NCBI RefSeq assembly: GCF_016545825.1
Contig: NC_052614.1
Span: 63,276,528 to 63,340,527, forward strand
DNA from: Eucalyptus grandis
Taxonomy: Eukaryota; Streptophyta; Magnoliopsida; Myrtales; Myrtaceae
Reading direction: 5' to 3'
Length of the DNA: 64,000 bases
The translations under genes were made by a program, and so were the position numbers. Every line of letters begins with the position of its first letter. Positions within the stretch are counted from its first letter, which is position 1. The notes below the pieces were generated by a model. The model ran no database searches. It was not told where the DNA came from and was given only the letters and a program-made list of their open reading frames with translations. Shown one piece after another: positions 60,374 through 64,000 of this stretch.

Positions 60374-61244
60374 TGTATATGTCGTGTGCTTTTCACGGGT
60401 TCAAATAAGAGCTGGTCCATAGAGTATCTGGCACTACCGTGTTAGCTAGTTCGCTGTTTGTAATCCATGCGATATGGGATGTATGTACTTTGCTTGGGCA
60501 GGTCAAGCGGAAAGTATTTATCGGAGTGCTTAGATAGGACTTGCTTATTCAGAAAAGACAGCATATTTTCATCCAAACAGGTGTACGAAGTACAGCTTTA
60601 ATCCAAAAAGCTTGGTTTGATTATCTAAGATCTAAAAATGGTGATCAACTGCTTCTGACTCCCTTCTGAAGTATGAGAAGGAATAATGAATTTTTCGACA
60701 TACTGATAGTTGTACATACATGAGATGATAACAATGGATTGTAGGGAAAATATTGATTCGAATTGGGTAGAATACTGAAGTCAGATCTTTAGAGTAATCA
60801 AGTCAAACTTTAAGATGTGATATTACTTTCTTTGAAGATTTATTTGCTTCACAATTGTTGTTAATGGTCATCGGCAAATTTTCTCCAAAATATAATAAAG
60901 TCTTAAATGAGAATACTATATAGTAATTCTAATATTTCTCCAGGATCTCTCTATAAAACATTTGGAAAAGATGATTATATATCTTTTGAAAGAAAACAAA
61001 AATGGGGAGAGGAAGATTGTGAAAAGACTTGAAAGTTCTGCAAAGAATTGAATTGAATAATTATATTTGAATGGATACAACCTTTCAAAGATGAAGAAGT
61101 TATTTCCAAGCAAACACAACATTTCAAAGGTTGTAAAAGTGCCTAATAACTATTAGGCAAAAATAATAAATTCTAGTTTAAAGAATTAAAAAGTAACCAT
61201 CACTCTATTATGAACAATGACACTGTTTCAATAGGACGCAAAAG
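60374..61244. other. Intergenic, nothing recognised
   Basis: AT-rich sequence downstream of the repeat-protein gene. Confidence 0.5.
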
Positions 61245-61319
<75 letters not shown>

Positions 61320-61320
61320 T
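61245..61320. repeat. (TTA)n microsatellite, about 25 units
   Basis: Uninterrupted TTA run forming the SINE 2 tail. Confidence 0.95.
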
Positions 61321-61556
61321 TGGTGACCCAGGATCCGCCGAGCCCGACTCGCTACGCTAATCGCCAGCCCATGGCCCATATAGTGTACAGTGCACCTCGG
61401 ACCAAGTATCAATATTTGGGGGAAGTTAGTACAGGAGCCCACTACCATGGCCCTCAACTTAAGACGTGTTACGGTATGGAGTTTCAACTCGGGACCTCTA
61501 TAATGAAGTGTCTAAAGCCGAACCAACTCAGCTACCCACCGGTGGGTGATATTTTA
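61245..61556 (-). mobile_element. tRNA-derived SINE 2 with a (TTA)n tail
   Basis: On the minus strand the head has an A box TAGCTGAGTTGG (tRNA-like TAGCTCAGTTGG) and a B-box-like GGTCCCGAGTTGAAACTCC about 40 bp on. The body ends in GGATCCTGGGTCACC followed by (AAT)n, about 25 units (plus strand 61245-61320). Target duplications are obscured by the TTA tail. Different family from SINE 1. Confidence 0.8.
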
Positions 61557-61749
61557 TAATTATTAATTTGAATTTTAATGAATAAAAATAAAGGTTGTTA
61601 ATTAGTGCAAAATCTCGTTTACATACGCACTCACATCGACAAGGCACCTCTTAGTTTGTTTTACAAACAAACTACAAACATAGATGAATTAGAAACATCA
61701 ATTTTTTTCTATTTAGATAACTACTAAAGACTGTCAACAGAACCGTATT

Positions 61750-61980
61750 ATTCTAAATAGATACTTACCGACGACCAAAAGCTACACTACCCGTCCCAAC
61801 AGATTGATCCGATTTTTTTATTTTTTTTAAAGATATGCTTCAATTGACGTTTGACAATTTGGCCATCCTAAATAGATACCTACCGACGACTAAAAGCTAC
61901 ACTACACGTCCCAACGGAATGATCCGATTTTGCTTCTTACAGATATGCTTCAATTGACGTTTGACAATTTGACCTAACTG
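61750..61980. repeat. Tandem duplication, about 115 bp
   Basis: TAAATAGATACTTACCGACG begins at 61754 and TAAATAGATACCTACCGACG at 61868; both copies continue to AATTGACGTTTGACAATTTG. Confidence 0.9.
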
Positions 61981-62514
61981 CTTTTGGACTGATTTACCAA
62001 ATGGCCCACTGATTCCTTCGTTTAGCACTTATGCTAGTCAAAATATGAATTTTCATATAACCTAAATGGATCGAGCATTTCGGATGTACCTAGTTATAGA
62101 GTTAAAATGTGCCATAGTTTATTTGGAAAGTTCTGACAAAGATAATTTAGCTCTTTTTTTCGATGACCATTTTCATATCTTCATATTTACACCGGTTTGC
62201 TATCTCTAGACAAAGCACTTAAAAAGACCAAATTACCCTCCCATACAAATACCCAAGCCTGCGAACCCTCTCATGAACCTTAGCCACTATTGCCGACAAA
62301 TCCCTTCTCTCCTCAACACACATCACCATCAGTTGCCATCAAACCCCTAGCCCACATTTATAAATCTTCAAGCCTTGAAACTCTCCCAATTTCGATATCA
62401 ATTTATAGAATCTAATGATATCTATAAGTTTATTTTCTAACAATGATGATATTTGATTTATCGTATCATCTCATACAAACAGAAAAAGATAAACTCCACC
62501 TTTTCATAAAATCA
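61981..62514. other. Intergenic, nothing recognised
   Basis: AT-rich, no coding homology. Confidence 0.5.
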
Positions 62515-63487
62515 GGAAAAGTGCCAAAAGTCCAGCGCTTTTTGTTTTGTTGGGTTAGTCCTAAACATTTTTACGTTGTGTTAATTTAGTCATTTCCGTC
62601 CATTTGACCAGATTTTGCCTTTTGGATGTCGGGCGACATGGCCGATCAACGCCGACGTTGACAACTTTTAATAATATTTTAAATATTTTTATTTTTTGAT
62701 TTTTTGATTTTTTCTCCTCTTCTTCCTCCAGCTAGTTGCCAAAACTCGACGATCGGCCAAAGGTGAGGGTTGGCGAGGTCGACCTTGACCTCACCGGCCA
62801 CCTCGCCAGTGGCCATGAGGGTGGCCTTGTGCCAGGTGGGCAAGGCTCGCCCTCGCCGGATCTGGCGAGATCAAGCCTCGAGGCCACCTTTGAGGCTGGG
62901 GCAGCGAGGCTCTCCCTCGCCGAATCTAGTGAGGGTCGAGCCTCACCATGGCCGGCGAGGGCGAGCCCGGGCTGCCTCCTTGCTCCGAGCTGGCGGGCTT
63001 GCCGTCATTGCCCGTGCCTCGAGGGCGGCCTCGCGCCGAGCGGGTGAGGCTTGCCCTCGCCAACCATGGGCGAGGCTCGACCCTCGCAGATCCGACGAGG
63101 GCGAGCCTCGTTGCCCCACGCAAGGCTACCCTCACGGCCACTGGCGAGGTGGCCGGCGAGGCCGAGGTTGACCTCACCGCCGTCACCTTGGCCGGTTGTT
63201 GAGGTCCGCGAGCGATTAGAGGAAGAAGAGGAGAAAAAAAAAAAAATAAAAGAATAAAGAATAAAAAAATCAAAAATATTAAAATATTATTAGAAGTTGT
63301 CCACGCGTCGCCGATCAGGCCATGTTAGATTGGCAAGGCCCATTCAGCAAAATCCGACCAAAATTAGTTGGAAAGGACTAAATTAGAACAACATAAAAAT
63401 GTTTAGAATTAAATCGGCACCAAAAACATATTTAGGATTAAATCGAAACAAAGACAAAATGTTTAGGACTTTTTTGGCACTTTTCCC
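62515..63487. mobile_element. Foldback element, about 970 bp, with arms of more than 300 bp
   Basis: The left end GGAAAAGTGCCAAAAGTCC is mirrored at the right end, which reads GGGAAAAGTGCCAAAAAAGTCC on the other strand. Pairing continues through AT-rich (TAATAATATTTTAA), CT-rich (CTCCTCTTCTTCCTC) and GC-rich segments (CACTGGCGAGGTGGCCGG), so the arms span roughly 400 bp or more. Such ends and long terminal inverted repeats are typical of non-autonomous Mutator-like elements. A 9-bp target duplication could not be confirmed. The GC-rich core carries repeated GGCGAGGCTCG phrases; its open frames are compositional. Confidence 0.8.
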
Positions 63488-64000
63488 AATTCAGTACGTT
63501 CACCATGTAAATTAAGATTGACCATATGTTTGTAGGTGGTATGGTCCTGCATCCTATACATACAAAACACCTATGTGACCCACCAGGGTGGCGGTACCAC
63601 CAATAGCTCAATATGCTCCCACTTGCCGCACGTGCTTGGATTTGTAATGGTTCCAATCAATTTGTATGTATATCCAAGACAAGTTATGTACTTTGTATTA
63701 TTTTTTGACTAATTTCATGAACCCAGTTAATTGAAATGTTGAATCATGTGAAACCATATGAGAGTCGACATGTGATCTAACGGATATAGTGATTCATATG
63801 TGAGACCATATAATGTAACGATTATAGTACATCAAGCTCATACGTATCTAATACATGCAATACTAGTGGATACTTGACGTGAGTCCCCTCGCAACGTGGG
63901 ACGATACCGTGAAGTCAAAAGAAGTCTATACTATCCTAGACTTACCAGCCCAATTCCAATTGGGATTTTATTCGATGCTGTACCCTATCAATTAATGCCT
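63488..64000 (-). mobile_element. Possible Copia 3' end fragment
   Basis: On the minus strand AGTGGGAGCATATTGAG resembles the polypurine tract before a Copia 3' LTR, and sequence to the right resembles internal Copia spacer. No domain is readable. Low confidence. Confidence 0.25.

Noticed and set aside
62736..63273. Overlapping Arg/Ala/Pro-rich frames on both strands
   Set aside because: Inside the GC-rich core of the foldback element; repeated GGCGAGG phrases explain them.

Overview
The window is nuclear DNA of a flowering plant, probably a woody eudicot. The evidence is spliced genes with GT-AG introns, plant retrotransposon families, tRNA-derived SINEs, and plant-type proteins (IST1-like, caffeoyl-CoA O-methyltransferase-like, LRR receptor kinase, proline-rich wall protein). 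A Myrtaceae/Eucalyptus origin is only a guess.

Layout. 1-9004 is nested retrotransposons: the right end of a Ty3/gypsy-type LTR (with twelve CACGTG boxes) abuts a minus-strand Copia element of the Sirevirus type that carries the extra 3' ORF. The Sirevirus lies in what looks like intron 1 of a prolidase (Xaa-Pro dipeptidase) gene, of which only exon 1 (9719-9892, minus) is in the window. About 1.1 kb of shared upstream DNA separates it from a divergent ATP synthase subunit g gene (coding part 12673-14679, plus). Exon 2 of that gene is split by a 780-bp hAT-like element with a perfect 8-bp target duplication. 15195-15935 is a tandem array of 132-bp units. 18732-24192 is an IST1-like gene (ESCRT-III/Vps4 pathway, about 1300 residues) with a frame problem at the start codon and another in the last exon.

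24495-29800 holds CCoAOMT-like gene copies: a nearly intact copy, a decayed copy, and an exon-2 scrap. A fragment of the IST1-like gene lies between the first two. The block 24495-28149 recurs as a direct repeat at 46885-50549 with a further decayed copy. Between the repeats are an LRR receptor-kinase scrap (30400-30780), a complete 5.9-kb Copia element with two LTRs (31740-37643), an LRR scrap (38846-39010) and a nearly full LRR receptor-kinase pseudogene (40285-42652).

50550-55256 is a 3'-truncated Copia element that begins exactly where the duplicated block ends; its leader holds thirteen TTGAC W-box cores in 122 bp. The rest is mostly intergenic, with two tRNA-derived SINEs (55681-55905 and about 61245-61556), one intact single-exon gene for a secreted Lys/His/Pro-rich repeat protein (59266-60354), and a 970-bp foldback element (62515-63487).

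Only the repeat-protein gene is uninterrupted from start to stop. Several other genes differ from an open frame by one or two bases, so residual assembly indels must be weighed against real decay. I did not find a convincing new enzymatic or defence system. The most notable observations are the G-box and W-box arrays carried by retrotransposons, the clean transposon hit in a core mitochondrial gene, and the duplication history of the IST1/CCoAOMT block.
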